DNA of 64,000 nucleotides, taken from Chamaesiphon sp041738715 (lineage in GTDB: Bacteria > Cyanobacteriota > Cyanobacteriia > Cyanobacteriales > Chamaesiphonaceae). Location: positions 18,547-82,546 of the forward strand of contig JBGSPI010000090.1 of NCBI GenBank assembly GCA_041738715.1, read 5' to 3'. A model generated the notes under the pieces. It was not told the DNA's origin and searched no databases. It worked only from the letters and a program-made list of their open reading frames with translations. Made by a program: the position numbers and the translations under genes. Positions 50,507 through 59,982 of the stretch are shown here, in pieces (within the stretch, counting starts at the first letter, position 1; each line of letters opens with the position of its first letter).

Positions 50507-52927
50507 TTATTCTCGATCCATCTTTTTATGTTCAATTAACAATTCCCTTAGATATCCTTTAGCTAATTCTTGTGATTGTCCATAAAGACTGATGAAATGT
50601 TTTTTCTTCTCTGGTGTATCAAGAAGATCGGCATTAGACCTGGCTACAGCTTCGCCAGCCCACTGAATTGCACCTTCACCGGAATAATATTGCTTCTGAA
50701 CTGCGGCAACACACTCTTCTAATGTAGGTTTGTGATGGAAAACACGTGTATGATTAGCCATTCTCAAAGAATCGCGTTCTGGGTCGATTCTCCAGTTACC
50801 ATGTTCGTCTTGTTGCCAGAGATTATCTTTGGCAGTTTCACCTAATGTGTCATTAGCATTAAATTGGCGCATTCCGGCACTATTTGAAACCAGAATTCCT
50901 TCACAGACAAACTCATGAATATTGGCCACTTCAATATCATACGTATGTGATGTTCTGACATCCATTTCTACAGATTCAACCTTGACTGGGATTAAATCTG
51001 TAGCTTCGGGAATGAATTTCTTTAGGGTAGGAACTATCATCTGTTCCTGATGATTACTCCAGCCATATTGATAAGTATTTACCAATGATCTGACCATTTT
51101 TTTGGGAAATCCGTGATCTTTAAATGATTTCGGACGTTCTTTACGATTTTCAGCAAATATGACTGAATATCGATCAAATATTAATGCGGTATCATCGAAT
51201 GCTTTTGCGCCAACTGTGACTAATTCACCTTCCCATTTACCAGTGCGTTGGCGAATTGATGAGCAGAGACGAGTACTAATCCCTAGAGAAGCGTACATCG
51301 CCTGAATTTGGCGTAAGAAATCTGAATGAACGGATGCAACTAATACACCTTGACTGTGACAACCATCGGCATCAGCTAAACCTGCAAGATAAGCTGCGCG
51401 AATATCTTTAGTACCTAATAAAATGCTATCGGGAACTGAAAGGCTGGCGAAAGGTTGTTTAAATTGAGACAGGTATTGATTGAGTGCGTTGGAATTGAAT
51501 TGGAGTTCAAAAGCTTTGGCTTGAGACTGTTCTGGCGTTCTCAGTGTGTGAGTATCTAAGCCAAATAACTCACCAACACTAATTAATTTTTCGAGAATTT
51601 GCCGTTGATGTTCGGCAACTCGAAATCTTACACGCCAACCATCGCTAGCAACAGAACCATCTCCATGTAAATATCCAAAGAAGTAAGCAACTTCAGGGGT
51701 TAGTGCTGGAATAGTAATTCGTTTGGAATGGGGAGCTAATTCACCTTTGAATTCTGGTAATTCGGTTGCAGTTCCTGGAATAGATTGAGGGACAAATACC
51801 AGCCTGTCGTTTGGTTGAAGATCTTTGGCTTTGACCATTTTATAGTTGCCATAGATATCGGTAAGAACAGCAACCTTATGATCGGCGGTACATTCCAAAT
51901 AACTATCTTGAGTCTTAATTCGACACAGTGATTGTTCACCTTGATCGAATAAATTAGTAACGGGATAAAATCCTTTACTGGTTAAAACTCGATCGCCAAT
52001 CCGGATTTTTTCGATGGGAATTAATCCTGATTCTGCATGGACTAAAGCACCCGCAGGCAAACATCGCCGGATGTTCCCTGCCACGATCGTGACTGCGGCT
52101 TCATCGATTAATAAACAACATTCAACTGAGTTCAATTGTCTGCCAACTGCTTTATTAATAATCGTCGCACAACGTCCATATAACTCTGGTAATTTGACCG
52201 GATTTGCCATCCCGCCAAAGCCCTTGAGCAGTTCGCCTGCTGGACGGACATTGCTCAGATTGATCGAGACTTCTACTTCACCATTAAAGCGATCGTCACT
52301 AGATAATTCTAAGAGAGTTTTATAAGATTTAATCCAACCTTGGCGACTATCTCCGACAGTAATTGTAGCTCTGTCACCAGCAATTTCTGATGTGGTTAAT
52401 TCCTGTCGCAGAGTTGGGAGAACCTTACCAATTTCACTAATAATTGTGACATTGAGTTGATTTTTGATAGCGGGTAATTTACCGATTAAATCGGGTTCTA
52501 AAATAGCCCCCGTACCGCAACCCATCATCGCCAAATCCATCATCAAGGCAAAAGCTGACCAATCACAGACATTCGTACTCGTGCAATTGTACGCCCCAGA
52601 AAAATTCTGCGGTTGTTCCAACCATTCGCTACCGCCCACCCACAGCCACCGTCCCGATGGCATCGCCTTGACCTGACGCTGCATTCGATCGATAATATCG
52701 GCCTCAGTATCAGTTAATTTCCCTAATTTGACCAATCCTTTGAGAGTGCGGGTACAGACATCTTGCCATGTCTCACGTCCAGTAGCAGTGAAGCGACTAT
52801 ATGTCCTGAAAAAGACTGGATTTGCTGTAGGTGCAGTGGCGGGAAAATCAGATTGTGGGAGTGAATCGGGTAAAATCTCCTCGCCCGATTTAGATTCGTG
52901 ACGAACTCGGTCAAGTCCTCTAACCAT
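50507..52927 (-). CDS. nrdJ: Class II ribonucleotide reductase, N-terminal part with intein
   Basis: The 806-residue frame holds reductase residues 1-288 (FRTYSRFTATGRETWQDVCT; MPSGRWLWVGGSEWLEQPQN; AYNCTSTNVCDWSAFALMMD, including the Cys that forms the active-site disulfide; MMGCGTGAILEPDLI), a 394-residue intein (289-682), and reductase residues from 683 (SAGMRQFNANDTLGETAKDN) to the stop after KKMDRE. GNIRR-SAGMRQF is a known intein insertion point in this enzyme family. After intein loss about 412 reductase residues remain. They lack the N-P-C-G-E loop and the C-terminal barrel half, which are encoded downstream. ATG at 52927 (MVRGLDRVRHES) gives the expected N-terminus. Confidence 0.92.
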   Translation of the reverse strand: MVRGLDRVRHESKSGEEILPDSLPQSDFPATAPTANPVFFRTYSRFTATGRETWQDVCTRTLKGLVKLGKLTDTEADIIDRMQRQVKAMPSGRWLWVGGSEWLEQPQNFSGAYNCTSTNVCDWSAFALMMDLAMMGCGTGAILEPDLIGKLPAIKNQLNVTIISEIGKVLPTLRQELTTSEIAGDRATITVGDSRQGWIKSYKTLLELSSDDRFNGEVEVSINLSNVRPAGELLKGFGGMANPVKLPELYGRCATIINKAVGRQLNSVECCLLIDEAAVTIVAGNIRRCLPAGALVHAESGLIPIEKIRIGDRVLTSKGFYPVTNLFDQGEQSLCRIKTQDSYLECTADHKVAVLTDIYGNYKMVKAKDLQPNDRLVFVPQSIPGTATELPEFKGELAPHSKRITIPALTPEVAYFFGYLHGDGSVASDGWRVRFRVAEHQRQILEKLISVGELFGLDTHTLRTPEQSQAKAFELQFNSNALNQYLSQFKQPFASLSVPDSILLGTKDIRAAYLAGLADADGCHSQGVLVASVHSDFLRQIQAMYASLGISTRLCSSIRQRTGKWEGELVTVGAKAFDDTALIFDRYSVIFAENRKERPKSFKDHGFPKKMVRSLVNTYQYGWSNHQEQMIVPTLKKFIPEATDLIPVKVESVEMDVRTSHTYDIEVANIHEFVCEGILVSNSAGMRQFNANDTLGETAKDNLWQQDEHGNWRIDPERDSLRMANHTRVFHHKPTLEECVAAVQKQYYSGEGAIQWAGEAVARSNADLLDTPEKKKHFISLYGQSQELAKGYLRELLIEHKKMDRE
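50882..52063 (-). other. Intein with LAGLIDADG homing endonuclease in NrdJ
   Basis: The intein removes itself after translation and ligates the flanking reductase parts. It runs from Cys289 to Asn682. Block A is CLPAGALVHAESG, block B has T-x2-H in CTADHKVAVL, and blocks F/G are HTYDIEVANIHEFVCEGILV followed by SN, with Ser as first residue behind it. Two dodecapeptide motifs of a LAGLIDADG endonuclease are intact: YFFGYLHGDGS (about 415-425) and AYLAGLADADG (about 512-522), with acidic catalytic residues present. The penultimate residue is Ser instead of the usual His. The nuclease would cut intein-free nrdJ alleles. Confidence 0.95.
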
Positions 52928-53179
52928 GAGTGAGCTATGCTAAATTTCTGAACAGAACTAGTAATATACGCGATCGAACCGAGATTATCAACGTTGCCAA
53001 AATCCTTGATATAGGTTAGTCACAGCCATTCGATTGACCTCAAATGGTGAATCTCCGCTGAAAATTAATTTAGTACCTAATAACTAACGTTTGGCTAGTC
53101 ATGGCTGGCGACGAGGGAATGAGGAATGTTAATTTTTCTAATCCTGTTCTAATCCCTAAAATATCCCCACGATCTAATT

Positions 53180-53773
53180 TTGAATTCTATCCTCCCACCT
53201 TGGCGATCGCCAATTGCGCGTGCCCTCCATCGGAACCGTAGTTTACCAAATGCGCATTATCTTCAACTGGCGACAATCGATGCTAATAATCGACCAACCA
53301 ACCGGACACTAGTATTTCGTGGATGGCTGGAACCGGAGAGCGCGCTTAAATTTGTCACGGATATTCGTTCACAAAAAGCTCTGAGCCTCACATCTGGCTC
53401 ATCTAATTGGGCAGAGATTTGCTGGTATTTTCCCAAAACGCGGGAGCAGTTTCGAGTTAGTGGGTTATTACTGTTGGTAACAGCCGAATGTTCGATTGAT
53501 CGGCATCAAAAGGCTCGGCAAGACGTATGGCAGCAGATGTCTGATAGTGGACGCATTCAGTTCACTTGGGCAACTCCAGGGGCTAATAGAAGCACAGATC
53601 CCGCCGCATTCATTCAACCCCAGCCAGACCCACTCCAACCATTAGCCAATTTCTGTTTATTACTATTGGTACCCATGTCGGTAGACCATTTAGAATTGCG
53701 CGGAGACCCGCAAAACCGGTCTAGCTATGAATTAGTCGATGGCGAATGGTTGGTTCGGCAGATCAATCCTTAA
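53180..53773 (+). CDS. Pyridoxamine 5'-phosphate oxidase-like flavoprotein (Alr4036 type)
   Basis: A 197-residue split-barrel FMN-binding protein: LPPWRSPIARALHRNRSLPN, YLQLATIDANNRPTNRTLVF, FVTDIRSQKALSL, AEICWYFPKTREQFRVSG, and the C-terminal LRGDPQNRSSYEL then WLVRQINP ending. This pattern fits the cyanobacterial/plant PPOX-like family rather than true PdxH. Substrate uncertain. The start is TTG at 53180; no ATG lies near the conserved N-terminus, so TTG is accepted. Confidence 0.85.
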   Translation: MNSILPPWRSPIARALHRNRSLPNAHYLQLATIDANNRPTNRTLVFRGWLEPESALKFVTDIRSQKALSLTSGSSNWAEICWYFPKTREQFRVSGLLLLVTAECSIDRHQKARQDVWQQMSDSGRIQFTWATPGANRSTDPAAFIQPQPDPLQPLANFCLLLLVPMSVDHLELRGDPQNRSSYELVDGEWLVRQINP

Positions 53774-54080
53774 GATTTATCACTTGAATTACCAAGCAAA
53801 CTCGGTTGACCGTGGACTGACCCGATCGAGCTACAATGGGTGCAGTTTGCTGGCTGTCTCGTCGGCAAATATCCAAAAGTGCGGAACTCAAATTTGTCAA
53901 GTACAATCTTAAAATCTATTGCTTGGCAGGATTGCCAAAGCACATTCATCAATATATCGCCAGGGGCGAAGGTATATCAATGAGCATGAGGCTGTATCTA
54001 CCTCATCTCACAATAATTGTCCGCTCTTTAATAAATATCAGCAATTTAATTAGCTTCTTTGTCAACTTAGGTTAATATTC
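53774..54080. other. Intergenic region before glgB (307 bp)
   Basis: It must contain the glgB promoter. A plus-strand frame at 53836-54075 is open but has a composition unlike protein and ends 6 bp before glgB; I do not accept it. No repeat or terminator found. Confidence 0.5.
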
Positions 54081-56378
54081 ATGACTCTTGCTTTAGAACA
54101 GATTGACCGGATTGTTGGCAACAAACATCACAATCCCTTTGAAATATTAGGACCTCATCAGATTGAGGAAGATGGCAAAAAGGTCTGGGTGGTGCGGAGT
54201 TATCTGCCCAATGCCGAGGCTGTCTCAGTAATGATTCCAGCAGCCCGTCAGGAATATCAAATGCAGTCAATGCATCATCCACATTTTTTCAGTTGTACGA
54301 TCGATCTACCAGAATTAAGTAACTACCAACTTAAAATCACTGAAGGTGGCCACGAACGAGTAATTTACGATCCCTATGCTTTTACTTCGCCGTTATTAAG
54401 TGATTTTGATATTCACTTATTTGCCGAAGGTAATCATCATCGGATTTATGAGAAGTTAGGCGCGCATCCGATCGAAATTGAAGGAATTAAGGGTGTGTAC
54501 TTCGCAGTTTGGGCACCAAATGCGCGGAACGTTTCCGTCATTGGCGATTTTAACCACTGGGATGGACGCAAACACCAGATGGCCAAACGGGAAAATGGGA
54601 TTTGGGAATTATTCATTCCCGAACTCAAAGTTGGCACATCCTATAAATATGAGGTCAAAAATCAAGACGGACATCCCTACGAAAAAACCGACCCATATGG
54701 ATTCCATCAAGAAGCCCGTCCCAAAACTGCGTCAATTGTTGCTGATTTAAACATCCATCAATGGCAAGACCAGGATTGGATCGATCAACGCAGACGTACA
54801 GATATACTGCGCCAGCCGATTTCTGTCTATGAGTGTCATCTCGGTTCTTGGCTCCATGCCGCCGCCAGCGAACCAGCGAAATTACCCGACGGATCCACCT
54901 CTGCGGTGGTGACAGTTTCCGACTACAATCCAGGGGCAAGATTCCTCACCTATCGGGAATTAGCAGATAAATTAATTCCCTATGTGCAGAATCTCGGATT
55001 TACCCATATTGAGCTATTACCAGTTGCCGAGCATCCCTTTGACGGTTCCTGGGGCTATCAAGTCACCGGATACTATGCGCCCACATCGCGGCATGGTTCT
55101 CCTGAAGATTTTATGTATTTTGTCGATCGATGTCACCAAGCGAATATCGGTGTGTTAGTCGATTGGGTCCCTGGACACTTCCCCAAAGATGGGCATGGTT
55201 TACCCTTCTTTGATGGTACCCACCTCTATGAACACGCCGACCCACGCAAGGGCGAACACCAGGAATGGGGCACCCTGATTTTTAATTATGGGCGCAATGA
55301 AGTCAGAAATTTCCTGTATGCGAATGCCCTGTTTTGGTTCGATAAATATCACATCGATGGGATTCGGGTAGATGCAGTCAGTTCGATGCTCTATCTAGAT
55401 TATGCTCGTGAACCCGGGGGTTGGGTGCCCAATCAATATGGCGGACGTGAAAATATTGAAGCCGCCGACTTCCTACGGCAAACGAACCACCTAATTTTCA
55501 GTTACTTCCCGGGCGCACTATCGATTGCCGAAGAATCCACTTCTTGGCCGATGGTCTCCGCACCCACTTATCTTGGGGGTTTGGGCTTCAACCTCAAATG
55601 GAATATGGGTTGGATGCACGACATGCTCGATTATTTCAGCATGGACCCGTGGTTCCGCCAGTTCCACCAAAATAATGTCACTTTCAGTATGTGGTACAAC
55701 CACAGCGAGAACTTCATGCTCGCCCTTTCTCACGATGAGGTAGTCCATGGCAAGAGTAACATTATCGGTAAAATGCCCGGGGATGAATGGCAGAAACTCG
55801 CCAATATGCGTGCCCTCTACGGCTATATGTTCGCCCATCCCGGCAAGAAAACCCTATTTATGGGGATGGAGTTCGCCCAGTGGAGTGAGTGGAATGTTTG
55901 GTCTGATTTGGAATGGAATTTATTGCAATATGCACCGCATCAGCAAATTAGTCAGTATTTAACTGACCTCAATTATATTTACCATCACGAACCCGCTCTC
56001 TATACTCAAGACTTTGAGGAAGCCGGGTTTGATTGGATTGATTGTACCGATAGTCGTCATAGCGTAGTGTCATTTATTCGTCGAGCAAAAGATAGCGATG
56101 AATGTATCATCGTCGTCTGTAACTTTACCCCACAGCCACATTCTCATTATCGAATTGGTGTGCCCGAACATGGTTTCTACAACGAGTTATTTAATAGCGA
56201 TGCACGCAAATATGGCGGCAGCAATATGGGCAACCTCGGTGGTAAATGGGCGGATGAATGGTCGATTCACAATCGTAAATTCTCGCTAGATTTATGTATT
56301 CCCCCATTGGGTGTGTTGATGCTCAAAATCGATCGAGAGCGTACCGCAGCCGCCTATCAATGGCGTGATGAGCAGTAA
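54081..56378 (+). CDS. glgB: 1,4-alpha-glucan branching enzyme
   Basis: GlgB introduces alpha-1,6 branches into glycogen. The 765-residue protein has two N-terminal beta-sandwich (CBM48-type) modules (NPFEILGPHQIEEDGKKVWV; VWAPNARNVSVIGDFNHWDG) and the GH13 barrel: YECHLGSWLH, region II DGIRVDAVSSMLYLD (nucleophile Asp), region III IAEESTSWPMVS (acid/base Glu), region IV ALSHDEVVHGKSN, and the all-beta C-domain. Length fits the long N1-N2-A-C bacterial type. It is a single gene followed at 98 bp by mutS. Acting with glucan enzymes elsewhere, it links to the sucrose and phosphohexomutase genes only through general sugar metabolism. Confidence 0.98.
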   Translation: MTLALEQIDRIVGNKHHNPFEILGPHQIEEDGKKVWVVRSYLPNAEAVSVMIPAARQEYQMQSMHHPHFFSCTIDLPELSNYQLKITEGGHERVIYDPYAFTSPLLSDFDIHLFAEGNHHRIYEKLGAHPIEIEGIKGVYFAVWAPNARNVSVIGDFNHWDGRKHQMAKRENGIWELFIPELKVGTSYKYEVKNQDGHPYEKTDPYGFHQEARPKTASIVADLNIHQWQDQDWIDQRRRTDILRQPISVYECHLGSWLHAAASEPAKLPDGSTSAVVTVSDYNPGARFLTYRELADKLIPYVQNLGFTHIELLPVAEHPFDGSWGYQVTGYYAPTSRHGSPEDFMYFVDRCHQANIGVLVDWVPGHFPKDGHGLPFFDGTHLYEHADPRKGEHQEWGTLIFNYGRNEVRNFLYANALFWFDKYHIDGIRVDAVSSMLYLDYAREPGGWVPNQYGGRENIEAADFLRQTNHLIFSYFPGALSIAEESTSWPMVSAPTYLGGLGFNLKWNMGWMHDMLDYFSMDPWFRQFHQNNVTFSMWYNHSENFMLALSHDEVVHGKSNIIGKMPGDEWQKLANMRALYGYMFAHPGKKTLFMGMEFAQWSEWNVWSDLEWNLLQYAPHQQISQYLTDLNYIYHHEPALYTQDFEEAGFDWIDCTDSRHSVVSFIRRAKDSDECIIVVCNFTPQPHSHYRIGVPEHGFYNELFNSDARKYGGSNMGNLGGKWADEWSIHNRKFSLDLCIPPLGVLMLKIDRERTAAAYQWRDEQ

Positions 56379-56475
56379 TTTGACCTAATTTTAGCTCGGA
56401 CATTGATGACCTTGGTTTTCATCACTAATTGACTGAATCGTCTAGTCCAGTTGTGGCTCAACCCGATCGGTTAAA

Positions 56476-59100
56476 ATGGAACCAGCCCAGCACCAGTCAT
56501 CCATGTCCGAAACTGCTCCCGACTTAACCGGAATTCGCACCAGCCAAAGTCAAATTCGTAACGCTGACTATCGCGAACTCGATCGATCGAAACTTTCCCC
56601 GATGTATCAACATTACGTCGAGGTCAAATCACAATATCCCCACACCTTACTCCTCTACCGTTGCGGCGATTTTTTTGAAACTTTTTTCCAAGATGCAATT
56701 ACTATCGCTCGCGAACTCGAATTAGTTCTCACCAGTAAAGAAGGTGGTAAAGAAATTGGGCGCGTCCCGATGACTGGTGTGCCGCATCATGCAGTCGATC
56801 GCTATTGTGCCATGTTAGTCGAAAAAGGCTACGCGATCGCCATCTGCGACCAAGTGGAAACCGCCGCTGAAGCCGCCGAAGCAGGGAGTGGTTTAGTTCG
56901 GCGGGAAGTCGTTCGTGTGCTTACGCCGGGGACAATTCAGGAGGAGGAAATGCTCCAATCTCGCCGCAATAACTTCCTCGCGGCGATCGTCCTGGTCGGC
57001 GATAATTGGGGACTAGCCTATACAGATATTTCTACAGGTGAATTTCTCACTACCCAAAGCACCGATCTAGAAGTCCTCACCCAAGAATTGATGCGGCTCC
57101 AACCGCCGGAAATCCTGATCCCCGTCGCTGCACCCGATTTAAACCGTCTCCTCCGTCCCGGTGAAACCTCCGATCTCCTCCCCGCCAATCTGCCTAATTG
57201 CTTCTGCTATGCCATGCGCCCCCTGCTACCATTTACCCTCGCAGAAGCCAAGCAACGGCTGCTAGACACATTCAAAATGCGATCGCTAGAATCTTTGGGG
57301 TGTAGTCCATTTCCCTTAGCTGTGCGGGCTGCTGGCGGTTTATTAGAATATCTCGAAGCGACTCAAAAGGGAAATCCCATCGCTCTCCAACCCCTGCGGA
57401 CTTACTCCCTCGGCGATTATCTCGTCTTTGACAATCAATCTCGCCGCAACCTAGAAATTACCCAAACTGTCCGCGATGGTTACTTTCAAGGCTCTCTACT
57501 CTGGGCACTAGATAAAACCTGTACCGCGATGGGTGGACGCGCCTTGCGTCGCTGGGTTTTACAACCGCTGTTAGATATTGTGGCGATTAATAAACGCCAG
57601 GATACGATTCAAGAACTCGTTGAGGACACCTTCCTCCGTCAAGATTTACAGCAACTGCTCAAACAAATCTATGACATCGAACGTCTGACAGGAAAAGCTG
57701 CATCGGGACGCGCTAATGCACGGGATTTAGTCGCCTTATCCGAATCCTTCCTCAAACTTCCCGACCTGGCTATCATTGCTAGCCAGGGCAAATCCCCGTT
57801 TTTAAAAATTCTCCACCACGTTCCCCCCGAACTCGAAACACTAGGTAAAGAAATCGCCGCCCATCTCGTCGAACATCCACCCCAACATTTGAAAGAAGGT
57901 GGTTTAATTCGGCCAGGAGTTAACCCCCAACTAGACGAACTCCGTGCCACGGCTGCCAATGATCATCAGTGGATTGCCAATTTGGAAATCACTGAACGAG
58001 AACGCACCGGAATGGCTAATCTCAAAGTCGGATTTAATAAAACCTTCGGCTATTACATCAGTATCTCCCGCCTCAAGGCCGACCAAGTACCCGCCGACTA
58101 TATTCGCAAACAGACCCTCACCAATGAAGAACGTTACATCACCCCCGAACTCAAGGAACGCGAAGTCCGCATCCTGACCGCTCAAGATGATCTCAATCGC
58201 ATCGAGCACGAGATTTTCGTCGAACTCCGCACCATTGTCGCCGCACACACCGAGCTAATCCGCACTGTGGCGCGAAGTATCGCCGCAGTTGACGTTTTAT
58301 GTGGTTTAGCGGAAATTGCCGTGACTCAGGGCTATTGTCGCCCCCAGATGGTCGCGAGTCGAGAAATTCAGATTACCGATGGTCGTCATCCAGTGGTCGA
58401 AAAAGCTCTATTAGCTGGATTTTTTGTGCCTAATTCGACGCAATTGGGACAAACAGAACATCAGACCCCCAGCGTCGAACATCCCGATTTAATCATCCTG
58501 ACTGGCCCAAATGCTAGTGGTAAAAGTTGCTATTTACGGCAATTAGGTTTAATCCAAATTATGGCCCAAATTGGCAGTTTTGTTCCGGCAACAAGGGCGA
58601 GATTGGGTATTTGCGATCGCATATTTACTCGTGTCGGTGCAGTCGATGACCTCGCCACGGGACAATCCACATTTATGGTGGAGATGAATGAAACTGCCAA
58701 TATTCTCAACCACGCTACAGCGAATTCGCTGGTTTTATTAGACGAAATTGGACGAGGAACAGCCACATTTGACGGACTTTCGATCGCTTGGGCAGTTGCT
58801 GAATATTTAGCCACGGAAATTCGGGCGAGAACTATTTTTGCCACTCATTATCACGAACTAAACGAACTCGCTTCAATCCTATCTAATGTGGCAAATTATC
58901 AAGTCACAGTCAAAGAACTTCCCGACCAAATTATTTTCCTCCATCAAGTTCAACCAGGCGGCGCAAGTAAATCTTACGGTATCGAAGCGGGAAGACTAGC
59001 TGGATTACCACCAACGGTAATCAGTCGCGCTCGTCAAGTCATGTCCCAAATCGAAGAACATAGTAAAATCGCGATCGGACTACGGGAATCGATGTCATAA
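56476..59100 (+). CDS. mutS: DNA mismatch repair protein MutS
   Basis: MutS recognises mismatches and, with MutL, starts repair. The 874-residue product has the mismatch-contact motif CGDFFETFFQDA (Phe-x-Glu, about 63-74), connector and lever domains, and the ATPase domain with Walker A GPNASGKSCY, the MutS signature LVLLDEIGRGTATFDGLSIA and ATHYHELNEL. It has a 40-residue N-terminal extension before the usual start, starting MEPAQHQSSMSETAPD; internal Met10 is possible. It belongs to the MutS1 type by its N-terminal domain. Transcribed in the same direction as glgB. Confidence 0.97.
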   Translation: MEPAQHQSSMSETAPDLTGIRTSQSQIRNADYRELDRSKLSPMYQHYVEVKSQYPHTLLLYRCGDFFETFFQDAITIARELELVLTSKEGGKEIGRVPMTGVPHHAVDRYCAMLVEKGYAIAICDQVETAAEAAEAGSGLVRREVVRVLTPGTIQEEEMLQSRRNNFLAAIVLVGDNWGLAYTDISTGEFLTTQSTDLEVLTQELMRLQPPEILIPVAAPDLNRLLRPGETSDLLPANLPNCFCYAMRPLLPFTLAEAKQRLLDTFKMRSLESLGCSPFPLAVRAAGGLLEYLEATQKGNPIALQPLRTYSLGDYLVFDNQSRRNLEITQTVRDGYFQGSLLWALDKTCTAMGGRALRRWVLQPLLDIVAINKRQDTIQELVEDTFLRQDLQQLLKQIYDIERLTGKAASGRANARDLVALSESFLKLPDLAIIASQGKSPFLKILHHVPPELETLGKEIAAHLVEHPPQHLKEGGLIRPGVNPQLDELRATAANDHQWIANLEITERERTGMANLKVGFNKTFGYYISISRLKADQVPADYIRKQTLTNEERYITPELKEREVRILTAQDDLNRIEHEIFVELRTIVAAHTELIRTVARSIAAVDVLCGLAEIAVTQGYCRPQMVASREIQITDGRHPVVEKALLAGFFVPNSTQLGQTEHQTPSVEHPDLIILTGPNASGKSCYLRQLGLIQIMAQIGSFVPATRARLGICDRIFTRVGAVDDLATGQSTFMVEMNETANILNHATANSLVLLDEIGRGTATFDGLSIAWAVAEYLATEIRARTIFATHYHELNELASILSNVANYQVTVKELPDQIIFLHQVQPGGASKSYGIEAGRLAGLPPTVISRARQVMSQIEEHSKIAIGLRESMS

Positions 59101-59353
59101 AAGTCCTCCCGATATCCACGTAATCGTTGACATAGACCTAATTGATTCCAGTCAATCATCTGAAAATAACATCGAGCTTACCGTTAAGTATCGAATCGAA
59201 CGTCATCATCCATATACGATGGGGCAAAACCCACGCTTCTGCGTAGGCGGACGCTTCCCGAACGCAAACGAATCACAATCGATATTTGCTGGTAGGGTTG
59301 GGCGGGTTCGATTATTTGTAGAATAAACTTAAACCTATGTTCTGAATGAAACT

Positions 59354-59560
59354 ATGACTTTTAGTGATTTAGTCGAAACTATCAAAGATCTATCGATCGA
59401 CGAAAAAGAGGAGCTTCAAATGCTGTTGAAGCAATACCTTCGAGAAGAACGGCGTGAAGATATATATGAGAACTTTAAGTCAGCACAAGCAGAAGAAAAA
59501 CGAGGTGAACTGAAATACTCTGCTGAGATCAATGAACTTAAGAGATCGATCGAGGAATAG
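59354..59560 (+). CDS. Antitoxin-like protein of a type II pair
   Basis: A 68-residue acidic, helical protein: MTFSDLVETIKDLSIDEKEE, then a Lys/Glu-rich tail. It precedes the RelE-type toxin gene by 2 nt, the standard antitoxin-toxin order. The length and charge are usual for cyanobacterial partners of RelE/StbE toxins. It is expected to bind the toxin and its own promoter. I infer the role from the neighbour. Confidence 0.8.
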   Translation: MTFSDLVETIKDLSIDEKEELQMLLKQYLREERREDIYENFKSAQAEEKRGELKYSAEINELKRSIEE

Positions 59561-59562
59561 TT

Positions 59563-59829
59563 GTGGAAGTTAGTTTCAGTTCTTCATTCAAGCGTGTTTT
59601 TCAGAAACGGATTAAAGGTAATCCCGATTTAGAAGCTAGGTTTTGGCAAAAGTTGGAGCAGTTCACACTCGATCCATTCGATCCTAGTCTAAAAACGCAT
59701 AAACTGTCAGGTAAACTGAAGGAATTTTGGAGTTTCAGTGTAGATTATGACGAGAGAGTGTTGTTCTATTTTACTGGTGACGAAAAGGCTGTGTTTGTAG
59801 ATTTTGGCAGCCATGACGAGGTGTATTGA
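59563..59829 (+). CDS. RelE/StbE-family mRNA interferase toxin
   Basis: An 88-residue basic toxin with the RelE/ParE fold: MEVSFSSSFKRVFQKRIKGN at the N-terminus and THKLSGKLKEFWSFSVDYDE, RVLFYF, and VFVDFGSHDEVY at the C-terminus. The HKLxGxLxxFWSFSVDYDxRVLF pattern is characteristic. Such toxins cut mRNA on the ribosome. GTG start at 59563, translationally coupled to the antitoxin, whose last codons include its ribosome site (GAGGAA). Confidence 0.9.
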   Translation: MEVSFSSSFKRVFQKRIKGNPDLEARFWQKLEQFTLDPFDPSLKTHKLSGKLKEFWSFSVDYDERVLFYFTGDEKAVFVDFGSHDEVY

Positions 59830-59871
59830 TGAGATCGAATTCCCCACCCACATATTCACCTGTAGGCGTTC

Positions 59872-59962
59872 GTAGGGGCAGATTTATGCGTTGGCGTAGC
59901 TTACCGGAGGTAATCGATTTCAAATAATTCCAAAAATCTGAATCAAACCCGCCCTCACCTAC
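59872..59962. repeat. GTAGGGGCGGGTTT-family element, copy C
   Basis: It starts GTAGGGGCAGATTTATGCGT and ends AAACCCGCCCTCACCTAC, 91 bp, and includes a TTGGCGTAGCTTACCGG phrase in the centre. It lies between the toxin gene and the IS630-type element at 59983. No gene in it. Confidence 0.7.
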
Positions 59963-59982
59963 AAATCACTGATCGAACATTA

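Noticed and set aside
52928..53179. Cobalamin riboswitch in front of nrdJ
   Set aside because: I looked for the conserved B12-box and GCCACTG segments upstream of 52927 and found none.
53836..54075. 79-codon frame before glgB
   Set aside because: Composition unlike protein, no recognisable motif; probably promoter region.
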